Assembly (NCBI RefSeq): GCF_002899945.2
Contig: NZ_PPEG02000002.1
Coordinates: forward strand, 496,001 to 560,000
Source of the DNA: Chryseobacterium viscerum
GTDB taxonomy: Bacteria; Bacteroidota; Bacteroidia; Flavobacteriales; Weeksellaceae
Length of the DNA stretch: 64,000 bases
Reading direction: 5' to 3'
Shown: piece after piece, positions 26,714-36,400 of the stretch
Position numbering within the stretch: the first letter of the stretch is position 1
How the letters are laid out: each line of letters begins with the position of its first letter
Program-made: the position numbers and the translations under genes
The notes under the pieces: generated by a model
The model's database searches: none
The model's input: the letters and a program-made list of their open reading frames with translations, nothing else
Told to the model about the DNA's origin: nothing

Positions 26714-26743
26714 TTGACATAATAACAAAAATCACTAATATTG
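26714..26743 (+). promoter_or_regulatory. candidate Bacteroidetes-type promoter
   Basis: TTG at 26714 (in TTGACAT) is followed after 19 bases by TAATATTG (26736-26743), one mismatch from the -7 consensus TAnnTTTG. It points toward the gene at 26879, leaving a leader of about 130 bases. The rest of the AT-rich interval 26408-26878 shows no gene or clear repeat. Confidence 0.4.
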
Positions 26744-26878
26744 GAGTAAAATTAAAACTAAAAAAAAGTTTTAATATCGTGATTATAAGAATATTCCAAT
26801 TCTCTTACCACTTATTCCCTGTTAGGTACAATTCCCATGGTATTGCATCAGGTAAAAAAATGATAAAAAATTTATAGT

Positions 26879-27361
26879 ATGAATAAATCTATTTTTTCTA
26901 GAGTTGTGATAGTCACATTTTTTTTATGCTCCGGTTCTGTTTTCTCACAGTTAGTAACCTCAGAATTACAATTGTGGGAAAAATTAAATCCCAGTTCCCA
27001 TGAAGCGCCAGAATGTAAGGATCAAAATCTGTTGAACTTCCATTGTGGAATTAAGAATAAATTCATCAAAAAACATATTAAATACAGCCGGGATAAAAGC
27101 CATACACTTAGCGTTGTCCACGCCTCTAAAGAGAGTGACTCAATCTGGCAAAATTCAGACAAAAACGTGTCCCTGTCGAACAACAGATACGAAAATGGCG
27201 GTGCTAAATACATAGAATTACGGAAACGACCCAGTATTTTTTCGTTTACAAGTGGATCTGATCCAAAAAAAGGAAAATCTGATAGTCTGAAAATAAAATT
27301 CGCAGAACAAAATCTTTATGAATTGATTTTCATTCCCAAACGTCCAAATCAACAGAACTAA
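26879..27361 (+). CDS. hypothetical exported protein
   Basis: A 160-residue protein with a signal peptide (about 1-23, ending SGSVFSQ) and a hydrophilic mature part containing two cysteines (APECKDQNLLNFHCG), many Ser/Lys/Asn residues and a GSDPKKGKSDS segment. I do not recognise a family. It stands alone on the plus strand in an AT-rich area, followed by a remnant gene at 27407. The C-terminus (ELIFIPKRPNQQN) looks natural, so the gene may be intact. Function unknown. Confidence 0.55.
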   Translation: MNKSIFSRVVIVTFFLCSGSVFSQLVTSELQLWEKLNPSSHEAPECKDQNLLNFHCGIKNKFIKKHIKYSRDKSHTLSVVHASKESDSIWQNSDKNVSLSNNRYENGGAKYIELRKRPSIFSFTSGSDPKKGKSDSLKIKFAEQNLYELIFIPKRPNQQN

Positions 27362-27406
27362 ATAATATTCATTCTTACCTCTCTATTAAGTATGGGATTT
27401 CATTAG

Positions 27407-27667
27407 AATGTACAGGCTTTTATTGAAATAAAAGGCGTTGAGGAAGGTTTTGATAAAATTAAGCGAATTAAATATGATGGTACGTGGTTTGCTGTAAGTC
27501 GAGGAATACAAGTTAAAATCGCAAATATTGAAGATGTTAAGTATTTAAAACTCATTTTAGCGGAAAGAAATGGGCTTCTATTTTCAATATCTATAGTTGC
27601 CAATAATCTGGAAAGTTTGAATGAAGAGGCTATAAAAGATATAATTAATAAATTTTCTATTACATGA
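27407..27667 (+). pseudogene. remnant of a hypothetical gene, 5' end lost
   Basis: A frame bounded by a TAG at 27404-27406 and the TGA at 27665-27667 encodes 86 protein-like residues (AFIEIKGVEEGFDKIKRIKYD, later ILAERNGLLFSISIVANNLES and a charged helix ending KFSIT). There is no ATG or GTG near its beginning. The composition and the natural stop suggest the C-terminal part of a once longer gene. A rare non-ATG start cannot be excluded. No family recognised. Confidence 0.5.
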
Positions 27668-27840
27668 GTGATTAAAGATAAGGTGATTTTTATGATAGGC
27701 TACCACTCACAATTATTTGTGGCTCAACCTTTCAGAATCTGAAAATGAAAAGCCGTAAATCGTATCGACTAAAATCGTTCCAGCCAGCACACACATTAAC
27801 AATTTAAAATAAAGATTAAATAAAAAACCACAAGTAAACT

Positions 27841-28218
27841 ATGCAAAAATTCTTAGAGGCTCTTAAAGAACGAGCAAGCTTTTTTTTGATCGAAATGGGT
27901 CAGTTTAAACCTTTTAGTGCGATTGTGCAGGTTGATGGAGAAATAAAAGATATTATAAATGATTCGCAATCTTATTCGCTAGAAATAATATATGAATTAC
28001 TTCTGAAGAACGTACAACAAGATTTGAAAAATAATAATATCAAAGCATCAGCAATAGTTCTTACCGGTAAAGCAGATGGTTACGATGTAGTAGTGATAGA
28101 AATTTTTACAAATCTCCAAGAAAAGTATCAGGCAGTATTTCCCTATGCCATAAATGGTGAAATTGTAACCTTCGGAACGGATCTGAATAAGGGATATCAC
28201 ACCAATACCGAGAGATGA
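27841..28218 (+). CDS. hypothetical protein
   Basis: A 125-residue soluble protein (MQKFLEALKERASFFLIEMG start) with alternating strands and helices: FKPFSAIVQVDGEIKDI, SLEIIYELLLKNVQQDL, KASAIVLTGKADGYDVVVIEI and PYAINGEIVTFGTDL. There is no signal peptide or membrane segment. The pattern resembles small alpha/beta proteins sometimes found as immunity or accessory factors, but no family is recognised. A terminator-like hairpin follows at 28411. Function unknown. Confidence 0.6.
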   Translation: MQKFLEALKERASFFLIEMGQFKPFSAIVQVDGEIKDIINDSQSYSLEIIYELLLKNVQQDLKNNNIKASAIVLTGKADGYDVVVIEIFTNLQEKYQAVFPYAINGEIVTFGTDLNKGYHTNTER

Positions 28219-28410
28219 AGATGAAGGTATGTCTCATTCAGAACCGCTATTTTTTAGTTAGATATTTTGAATAAGAAATGTAAGGACACTCTGATTGAAA
28301 CCGATATACCGGAGCAAATTTCCGAAATAATGGTTTACATAACCTAAAAGGCGGATGTTTACATGCTGATTGTTTTAAAAATGAGATTAATAAATTTATT
28401 TTAAAAAAGA

Positions 28411-28440
28411 GCTACCCGAATTCTCGGATAGCACTTTTTT
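28411..28440. terminator. bidirectional terminator-like hairpin
   Basis: GCTACCCGA (28411-28419) pairs with TCGGATAGC (28424-28432) with one mismatch, flanked by an A run on the left and six T residues on the right. It lies between the plus-strand gene ending at 28218 and the minus-strand barrel gene ending at 28497. Confidence 0.65.
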
Positions 28441-28496
28441 AAAATTATAAGAACTTAATAATTACATCATAAGTTCTTCAAGCTCTTTTTTACTGT

Positions 28497-29096
28497 TTAA
28501 AAAAGATAATTTATACCTAACTGAAAATTAGTATTTCTTGAAGTTTCTCCAAGCCCATACTTTATAGTATCGGTTAAACCAGCAATATAACGGACATTGA
28601 CTCCGATGTTCGGAGTAAATCTGTATCCTAGCCCAATCCCTGCTCCAAAATTAAAGGTTCTGAATGAATCTTTATTATTGGCCTTATAAGTTTGGCCATT
28701 AATATTACCTTTCGCCTGCGCATTGACAAGAAGCCCAAACTCAGGTCCTGCTTCAAGATAAAATTCTGGAGTGGCATTGTATTGAAGCATTACAGGAACA
28801 TTGATATAACCAAAGTTTTGCTGCATATTCTTTATTGTGTAAGTGGCCATTTCATAATCACCTTTTACTTTTGCTCCCTGCTGGCTGTAAACAATCTCCG
28901 GCTGAAGACTAAATGCGTCAGAAATTGGGACATTAACAAAAGCTCCGGCATAAAATCCTATTTTAGATTTGGAATCACTTCCAGATATACTTGAAAGGTT
29001 TCCTCCGGCTTTAACACCAAATCTTGGTTCGTCTGTAGATTGAGCAAACGACATAGTTCCGATAACTATGCATAAGTTTAGTAATTGTTTTTTCAT
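28497..29096 (-). CDS. PorT-like outer membrane beta-barrel protein
   Basis: A 199-residue protein with a signal peptide (about 1-18, ending SFAQ) and a series of amphipathic strands typical of small eight-stranded barrels: FGVKAGGNLSSISG, KIGFYAGAFVNVPISDAFSL, NFGYINVPVMLQYN, FYLEAGPEFGLLVNA and IGLGYRFTPNIGVNVRYIAGL, ending in NFQLGINYLF with a terminal aromatic. This matches the porin-family/PorT-like barrels common in Bacteroidetes. It probably lies in the outer membrane. It is not in an obvious operon; a strong terminator separates it from the DUF4304 gene upstream. Confidence 0.88.
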   Translation of the reverse strand: MKKQLLNLCIVIGTMSFAQSTDEPRFGVKAGGNLSSISGSDSKSKIGFYAGAFVNVPISDAFSLQPEIVYSQQGAKVKGDYEMATYTIKNMQQNFGYINVPVMLQYNATPEFYLEAGPEFGLLVNAQAKGNINGQTYKANNKDSFRTFNFGAGIGLGYRFTPNIGVNVRYIAGLTDTIKYGLGETSRNTNFQLGINYLF

Positions 29097-29138
29097 AAGA
29101 TAGGTTTCATAATTGTTAATAGTTTAAATAAGAATAAA

Positions 29139-29175
29139 AGCGGTAGCACATTGAAAAAATCAATGTGCTACCGCT
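29139..29175 (-). terminator. strong intrinsic terminator after the DUF4304 gene
   Basis: A perfect 16-bp stem (29139-29154 with 29160-29175) and a 5-base A/T loop, followed on the minus strand by TTTATTCTT. It begins 7 bases after the stop of the DUF4304 gene and closes the RHS toxin/immunity transcript. Confidence 0.85.
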
Positions 29176-29181
29176 AAGTAG

Positions 29182-29790
29182 TTAATTACTGTATTCTATT
29201 TCCTCCAAATGTTCTTTAACTATATCATGATATTTCTTACCGTCTGGTTGTTGCATAAATTTCTCAACAACTTCATTTAAGGTTTCAATATCTCCTTTAG
29301 CTTTCAAAAATATGGTCAAATATTTAAATTTTTCGACAGCTGTTGATCTAATAAAATCTCCTTTTATTAAACTCTTCATAAGACCTTCATCTGTTAAGCG
29401 CTTATCAATTTCAGGTAAAATAATATTTCGGATATTATCTATTATATCTGAAATAATCTCACTTAAATTACCTTCTGGTTGAATCTTCCACCAAAAATCA
29501 TTACCATCAGGCATAAAATGTCCAATTCTAGCTTGCCATTGGGATGACCATACATCTGGTACTTTTGAATTATCATAATCAAAATCTACAACTTTTACTA
29601 AAAGATCTGAATACACACCAAAATTAATTGTGAATTTTATTTCATCTTTATTACCATCTTGGCTTTTTTGAAAATTTATAATTCCAAAATTTTTATCTGA
29701 CTTTAAGTGAAAACTATTTCCTTTTTTACTATATCCTTTTTCTTTAAGAAATGGAGTGATAGATTTTATAATTTCTTTTAATCTGTCCAT
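29182..29790 (-). CDS. DUF4304 domain protein, candidate immunity protein
   Basis: A protein of about 202 residues from MDRLKEIIKSITPFLKEKG (an ATG at 29865 would run through the tandem hairpins and is unlikely). The opening helix, KGYSKKGNSFHLKSDKNFGII and KFTINFGVYSDLLVKVVD fit the DUF4304 family, which recurs in polymorphic toxin and immunity loci. It is the second gene after the RHS toxin, separated from the first by tandem hairpins. An immunity role is inference from position. Confidence 0.75.
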   Translation of the reverse strand: MDRLKEIIKSITPFLKEKGYSKKGNSFHLKSDKNFGIINFQKSQDGNKDEIKFTINFGVYSDLLVKVVDFDYDNSKVPDVWSSQWQARIGHFMPDGNDFWWKIQPEGNLSEIISDIIDNIRNIILPEIDKRLTDEGLMKSLIKGDFIRSTAVEKFKYLTIFLKAKGDIETLNEVVEKFMQQPDGKKYHDIVKEHLEEIEYSN

Positions 29791-29827
29791 GATATAAATA
29801 TTGCTGTGCAAAATTTTATTTTGCAAG

Positions 29828-29901
29828 TGGATATGGAAAAACAAGCGGCTTGTTATATACCGCATGGATATGGAAACAGGCGGCTTGCTATATACCGCCT
29901 G
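29828..29901 (-). repeat. tandem duplicated hairpin unit
   Basis: Two imperfect direct copies of a 37-base unit (29828-29864 and 29865-29901) begin TGGATATGGAAA and carry an inverted repeat. One pairs GCGG (29845-29848) with CCGC (29860-29863); the other pairs CAGGCGG (29877-29883) with CCGCCTG (29895-29901). On the minus strand each is followed by a short T run, so they read as two consecutive weak terminators. Confidence 0.6.
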
Positions 29902-29910
29902 AAAAAGTGC

Positions 29911-30471
29911 TTATACTTCTTTATATTTCAAATCATAATCCGTTGAGCGTTTTGCATCCTGCACTAATCGCCAACCTTCTTTGAGCTTTTGTTCTGCTTC
30001 CGGTCCAACCCATTCCATAAAATCATACTTCTTAAAAGCTTTTTTAATATTTTTTGTAAGCTCCTTATAGATAGATTTCGAGAATGTGAATTCACTTATA
30101 CAAGCTGCGCGACTCATCACTAAGGTATTTTCCCCCTCCGTATAAATTCCACCTAATGTTAGCTCTATACTTTTCGGATTTTCTTTTTGATCAACAGCAT
30201 ATAATATACCTCCTTTTCTCTGGGGAATATCTCTAATAATTACTTCCATGTTTTTCTCAATTATCATATAGCTGTTTGGAGATGATAAGTAGAAAGAACT
30301 CTCAGTATAACCTAATTCCTCTATATCTGAATAGGTATTATAATAAATAACTTTCTTTTCACCGAACATTCCGATTTTAGCATACCTTATATCAAAAGTA
30401 TTTTCGAGATGAGATAAAATAGGAATAATATCCCCTTTTGTTGCATGAAACATTAATTGTTCATTTTTCAT
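29911..30471 (-). CDS. hypothetical protein, candidate cognate immunity protein of the RHS toxin
   Basis: A 186-residue soluble protein (MKNEQLMFHATKGDIIPIL start) with beta-rich segments (RYAKIGMFGEKKVIYYNTY, SPNSYMIIEKNMEVIIRDI) and a helical C-terminus (SIYKELTKNIKKAFKKYDFME). No signal peptide is present, so it acts in the cytoplasm. The start lies 2 bases after the stop of the RHS gene, the usual place for the cognate immunity gene of a polymorphic toxin. I recognise no named immunity family. Immunity function is inferred from position only. Confidence 0.65.
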   Translation of the reverse strand: MKNEQLMFHATKGDIIPILSHLENTFDIRYAKIGMFGEKKVIYYNTYSDIEELGYTESSFYLSSPNSYMIIEKNMEVIIRDIPQRKGGILYAVDQKENPKSIELTLGGIYTEGENTLVMSRAACISEFTFSKSIYKELTKNIKKAFKKYDFMEWVGPEAEQKLKEGWRLVQDAKRSTDYDLKYKEV

Positions 30472-30473
30472 AT

Positions 30474-33400
30474 TTACTTCAATTTTTTTGGTACTAATAA
30501 TAGATGTTCTCCTGGCTGAATCTGAAGGCGAATTCTTGTAGCATTCCTCAATTCTCTTGCAGTTGGAGTAACTCCATCTTTTAAAACGTCAACTGTGTTT
30601 ATTCTTAAAGTCGGATATTTTGGATGAGTAGCAGTAATATCGAGATAAGATCCTCCCTTTCTTCCCCCACCTAAAGGCTTAAGATATTCTTCGGTTTTTT
30701 GACCACCACCACCGTTAATTCTATATCCTCTACTTTCCAGTTCCGTTGCTATTTCAGATAGTTGCTCCCTGGTAGCAGCATTTCCAAGCCTTCCCTTATT
30801 ACTTGCATAATTCCCTTCATATATTCTTTGTGGCCCTTCCTTATACATTGCTACGGGCTGCTCATCCACAAACTTTGTTCCTGCATATTCATCAGTACTA
30901 AAGCCTATATCCCCAATTTCTACAGGTGTTCTTTTTACAGGAACTGCCCCAACAGTAGTAGTTTTCGGTGTATTGTTCAACGTCCATGCACTTCTGCCTT
31001 GGGCAATAGGAGCATCTTTAAGGATAGTTCCCTGTGGAGCGCCTATTTTAGCGGCCTGTGCATTTTTTACCATTTGGCCTATAGTTCCGGATACTGCTCC
31101 TAAAGCACCTCCTATGGCAGCACCAGATAATCCGCCCATTACAGTTCCTTCGATTACATTTTCACCAAACATTACTGCTGTTGCAAATCCGTTAATAGCA
31201 CCAGCTACAGCACCTCCTGAAGCACCTGCAATCGCTCCCCCTAAGAGACCTCCCTGTATTCCATAGGTTGCAGCAGCAGCAAGGGATGCAGAACCAACAG
31301 CAGCACCTACACCTCCGGTAAATGCACCTACGGCAGCTCCCATTGCAATTTTCCCCCAGGTAGCACCCCAGTTCCACTTTAAAGGGTTTAATGAGCCACC
31401 ATTGGCTTTTACTCCTGTTAAATAACCGCCTATAACTGCTCCTACAACAATCCATGCAATCTCTCCATTTGGATCATTGTAGATTAGGGGATTATTCATT
31501 ACATACCCATACCTGTTGTAAATTTGAGTATTAAATGGGTCCTGGATGTTTTCATCCGCATTCAGGAATCTTCTGAGCAGTGGATCATAAAGCCTTCCGT
31601 TCATGTGGATAATCCCCACTTCCATATAATGCTCATGACCTGTATAGCCTCTGTCTATCAGTAATCCTCCGGAAAAATCTATAAGGACAGTAATGCTGGC
31701 TTTGTCGACAGCCAGTTTACTTTTCCCAATGCGAAGATGAGTTAAATTACCCCACGCATCGAAATGCCTTTGTTCAAGCATATTTCCGGCCTCATCGCTT
31801 ATCGCTAAGATACTTCCGAGATAATCTTTATGCAGGAATTTAAAAGAACCGCTATTCTCATCAAAGTTTTTCAAAAATACAATATTACTTTCATATGGAT
31901 TACCCTCAATATAAATGATGTGTTTTTCTTTTCCATTGATATTATTCCTTACGACTTCAAAGCTTCCTTCTTCACTGTATAGCTTGGTGAATTCTCCGTC
32001 ATTTTCCGGAGAGAATTGTCCTTTGTAGGTTGCTCTTTGTCTCATACCGCTTAACCCGTACTGGAATGCCACAGAACCTTTTTCTCCTGCAATGTATACC
32101 GGATCATTATTCTCATTATAAACAACTGTCTGAACCAGATCCTGATCATAATTCTGCATCCCGTCATTATTTAGAGTCATTCCGGTAGCCTGATAAATCT
32201 TGTCTGTATTTTCATACTTAATGGTTCCCACTTGGTCATTTATCAAGATCCTGCCTTTTACATCATAGATATTTCTATTGGTAGAAGGCTTAAGTCCTAA
32301 TATCGGGTCTGTCCAGTTGATCAGACGGTTGTTATCGTCATAATCAAAATATTCTGTTTCAAAAGGTAATACTGATTTTCTGCTTTTAAGCTCATTTTTA
32401 ATCGCATCAAAATTGTAAGTGGCCTTAAAAATATCCGGTTTTATGGGTGAGGAGTGATTAACATTTGTCAAAAATCCGTTACCATCATATTCATTATTAA
32501 TTTCAGCCGCTCCCAATTTAGCCCTTACCAACAGCCCTTTCGCATTAGTTTCTTTCAGTTCCCATAAAACTTTCCCTGAAGTCTTATCCTTAACCTGGTA
32601 CAGCTCACCATTCCATGCATTGTACAGGTTTTCGACAGAAACATTAGTTGTGCCTACGGAAGTCTGTATTGCTTTTTCATAAGAGCTTATCCTTCCTTTG
32701 CTGTCATAAACAACATTTTTATGCGAAAAGTAAGCGTCAGGAGTTTCCTGAAAAGAAGAAGTGTTTCTTCCCTGAGGGTCATAGTTTATGGTATAGGTGT
32801 ACTTCTTCCCATTGGAGGTTCCTGTTTTTTCAGTAAGCCTTCCCTTATTGTTATAGGAGAAGCTTATTGCTTTATCCGTTTCGTTTCCTGTAGTGGATTT
32901 TTCATTCTGAATTACAAGCTGCCCAAGGTTGTTATACTGATATCTTTTCTCACCCTTTGGGCTTATTACTCTTGACAGAGTCCCCATATAACCAAGATAT
33001 TGGTATTCATATACCCCGGTAGACGGATCTTCCACCCGTATTTTATTTCCCCAGTCATCATACATCGTGGTCACAATATGCTCCGCATATTTAGCCTGGA
33101 TCTGCTGACCTGATGCATTATAAGAAAATTGTACCGTACCTCCCTTATCGGTAGATGATAGTACATTTCCTAAAGCATCCAATGTCTGGGAAGTTGTTCT
33201 TCCATAATCCAATGGGCTAATTTCTTTTACTGTTGTAGTGAGTCCTGATATAATGGTTTCTGTCTGCTTTCCGGTAAATGCAGTAGCTTTTACCTTTGCA
33301 GGGAATACAGTATCATCATAAACAAAGGTATTCCACTGGTTGGCACTTTGCCCTTCGAAATAAGTTTCAGATTCTTTGAGCTTCCTACCCAGGACATCAT

Positions 33401-36400
33401 ACTGAGCGTCTTTAGAAACATACTGTCCCTGTGTGAAGGCTTTGGAAGATGTTTTATATTCCTGTCCCAGCTTGTTGGTAAAAACTTTTGCAACATCACC
33501 ATCAGCATCATTACGGGTAATGGTCTCATTGTACTGGTTATCTTTTGCGTACAGGTAAGTCGTAGTTCCAGTTAAGCTGGAAGCAGAACTCTGGAGCTTA
33601 CCCCATACATCATATGTACTGGTAAGGGAGTTACCATTTGGATCTGTTTGGGTCAGGACCTGTCCCAGACTGTTATAAGTAAACCCGGTTTCCAGTCCCA
33701 GGTTATCCGTTTTTTTAATGATAAACCTTCCTGTGGAGTCGTACTCATCTTTCTGAGCTTTTGAATTTCCGTCGATACCAGATACTGTTTTTTTGAATAT
33801 AATGTTCCCAAACCCATCATAAGAATATTCTTCTGTTGTAGCTTGTGTAGCATCATTTCCGGGAAAAAACTGGCTGCTTTTTAACAGGTTGTTCTCATAG
33901 GTATAGCTCGTAAAGGTATTTTGTATATCACCATAAGCTTCCGTTTTTTCGGCCTTATTGGTAGGTCTGCCCACATAATAATCTTTTCCTGTACCCCAAA
34001 TATTATGGGTATAGTCAAACTCAGTGGTAGATATTCCGTAGCCATTGTTGGTATTTATTTCTATTTTAGAAGGCAGGTAATAGTTTTCATAGCTCGTTAC
34101 TTTCTGAGTGAATGTTCCGGTTAAAAAATCTTTTGTTTTGGTAAACTTAGGAACAATAGCCGTAACAATTTTGGACTGACTTCCTGAAGGTATAGAAGTA
34201 ACTACCTGACCATTCAGCAGCTTATCCGCCTTATAGTCTACAGATTCAAAACTCAGAAGCTGGGTATTGTTTTCTGAAATATCTGCCGGGAAAATATTAC
34301 TTTCATTATTGGTTCTGATGCTCCATTCTTTTACAGGTGCACCATCCAAAAATGGATCTATTTGTGATCCTGACCATATCTTGGTGTTTTCAAAGCCATC
34401 AGCATACCATGAAGAACGGGCGATCTGATGAAAGCCTAATAATTTTTTACCCTGCAGGTTTCCTACAAGTCCTCTATAACGGAAATCCTGCTTTCTGCCT
34501 TCTTCTATAAGCTGTGATACGGCATATGCCTGATCTACCCTTGCCATGGCATAGTTAGGATAAATCTCTTTCTTTTCTTTCTTGTAGAAGTCAGGAGTAG
34601 TAGTATTGCCCGGAACTACTTCCAGATATTTTACCGAGGTAGTAACCCCTCCCTGCGTAATTGAAGCCATTCTGGCCAATTCAGAAACAGGAGTAGGTCC
34701 TTTTATTTTTTTCAGGAACTGCTTCCAGTATAAAAAGACATTATAATAATTATTCCCGGATTTTATAGAATTGGTAATCGGAGTAAAGAGCGTAAGATCA
34801 AGCAGGTCCTGTGTGCTATATGACGGGCTTTGAAATAGCCAGTTGGGAGTAAAGTTCGGTGTTCCATTACCATCTGATCCATTAGCCATCTTTGCACTTA
34901 CAACATAACCGAAATCTCTTGAGCCACCCGCGTTAAACATATTGATCTGGTTATAGGAGAATACCTGAACAATATCAGATTTACCGTCTTTGTTCATGTC
35001 GGTAACCGAAAAGAAATATTGTTTGGCAAATTTGGCATAATTACCTGTCATTTCTTTCTGGAACTTCCTGTAGGTGAAAAATTCCTGTTTTAGGAATGGG
35101 GCAAAACCCTTGTCTGTGCCCATATAGAATCTCCAGTCATCAGGTTTTCCTATAGCGTAATCGGTAACAGGAATAGCAAAGTCAAGTTTTCCGTCTCCGT
35201 TGTAATCCCCATATAAGACCGGAAATTCAGGGTCTTTGGTTTCAAGCAGGTTTCCGGAAAATTTTATTTTCTGCAGGTATGCATCGGCACTGTATTTTAC
35301 AAACTCAAAAACGGTATACTGTGAATCTGCGACACTGATAATTTCTACTTTTCCGTCTCCATCTATATCTGTATACTTGCGATCCTTATAGCCACTTTCA
35401 TTGATTCCCGAATCAAGCAGCAATCCTATTAAAGGAGTGGCCGGGTTTTTAAGGTCTACAATACCTTTTGAATTAAATCCGGGAAGACCTCCATCATCAA
35501 GAAAAGCATCAGGTATTCCGTCCCCATTAAAATCACCTACTTCAAGAATTAAATTATCACCTTGTCCATAAAAAACGGTATTACCCAGACTTTTATCGAA
35601 TACTTTTACAAAATCATTGTTCCTAAAAATATACCCATAAATTCTACTGTCTTTATATTCAACAATTCCATTTCCGTTATATACCTGTCCGGTTTCGTCT
35701 AATAATGTGCTGACTACTTTAGCGTTACCAGCAAAAAATTTCCCTGTAGAAACGGTTGTAAAGGTCTCATTGAAAGCGCCCAGTTTTACCGTACCATTAT
35801 TCATCAGGAAATCCAGATAAGAATCTCCGTTAAAATCTCCTACTAATTTAACATCATTAAAGGGTTCAGGCTCTGCTGTATACTCTGCATAAGAAGAGTT
35901 TACCATTGCCGGATAATTGAATGTAACGGGATTGGCAGGCTCGTTATTAGCATTATATTCGGTAATCTTCCCGACAAACTGGTAATTGGTTCCATTGCCT
36001 GTATATTCTATGCTGTACCGCTTAAACTGATTATTATTGGTAAGTACCTTTACCTCCGAAAGAATCTTGTTTTGGTAAGATTTAAGTCCTTGCACATAAG
36101 ATTCTTCTTTTAAGTCTCTGTCATTATAGGAAAACTGGATGGTGTTCATATGAGGGGTATTCATATCCTTATTCCCACCCCAGCTTATGCTGCTTATCAT
36201 GGCAGTACGGGTTCCCTGTACATAGCTGTATGAAATGTAATTTCCCTGTGGATCTTTCCATTCACTTATATTATACTCATTTGGAATTCTGGCAACTGGA
36301 TTACGTCCATACCATGCCTGGGAACCATCCTCGAAAGTCACTTCCCAATATTCCGGGCCATACCATCCGGCAGAAGCTCCTATGGACTTAAATTTCGTGT

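Noticed and set aside
28215..28274. Short frame MKMKVCLIQNRYFLVRYFE
   Set aside because: Nineteen codons without supporting context; most likely chance.
31192..31455. Cysteine-rich 87-residue minus-strand frame inside the RHS gene
   Set aside because: It is an out-of-frame reading of the Gly/Ala-rich segment of the toxin.
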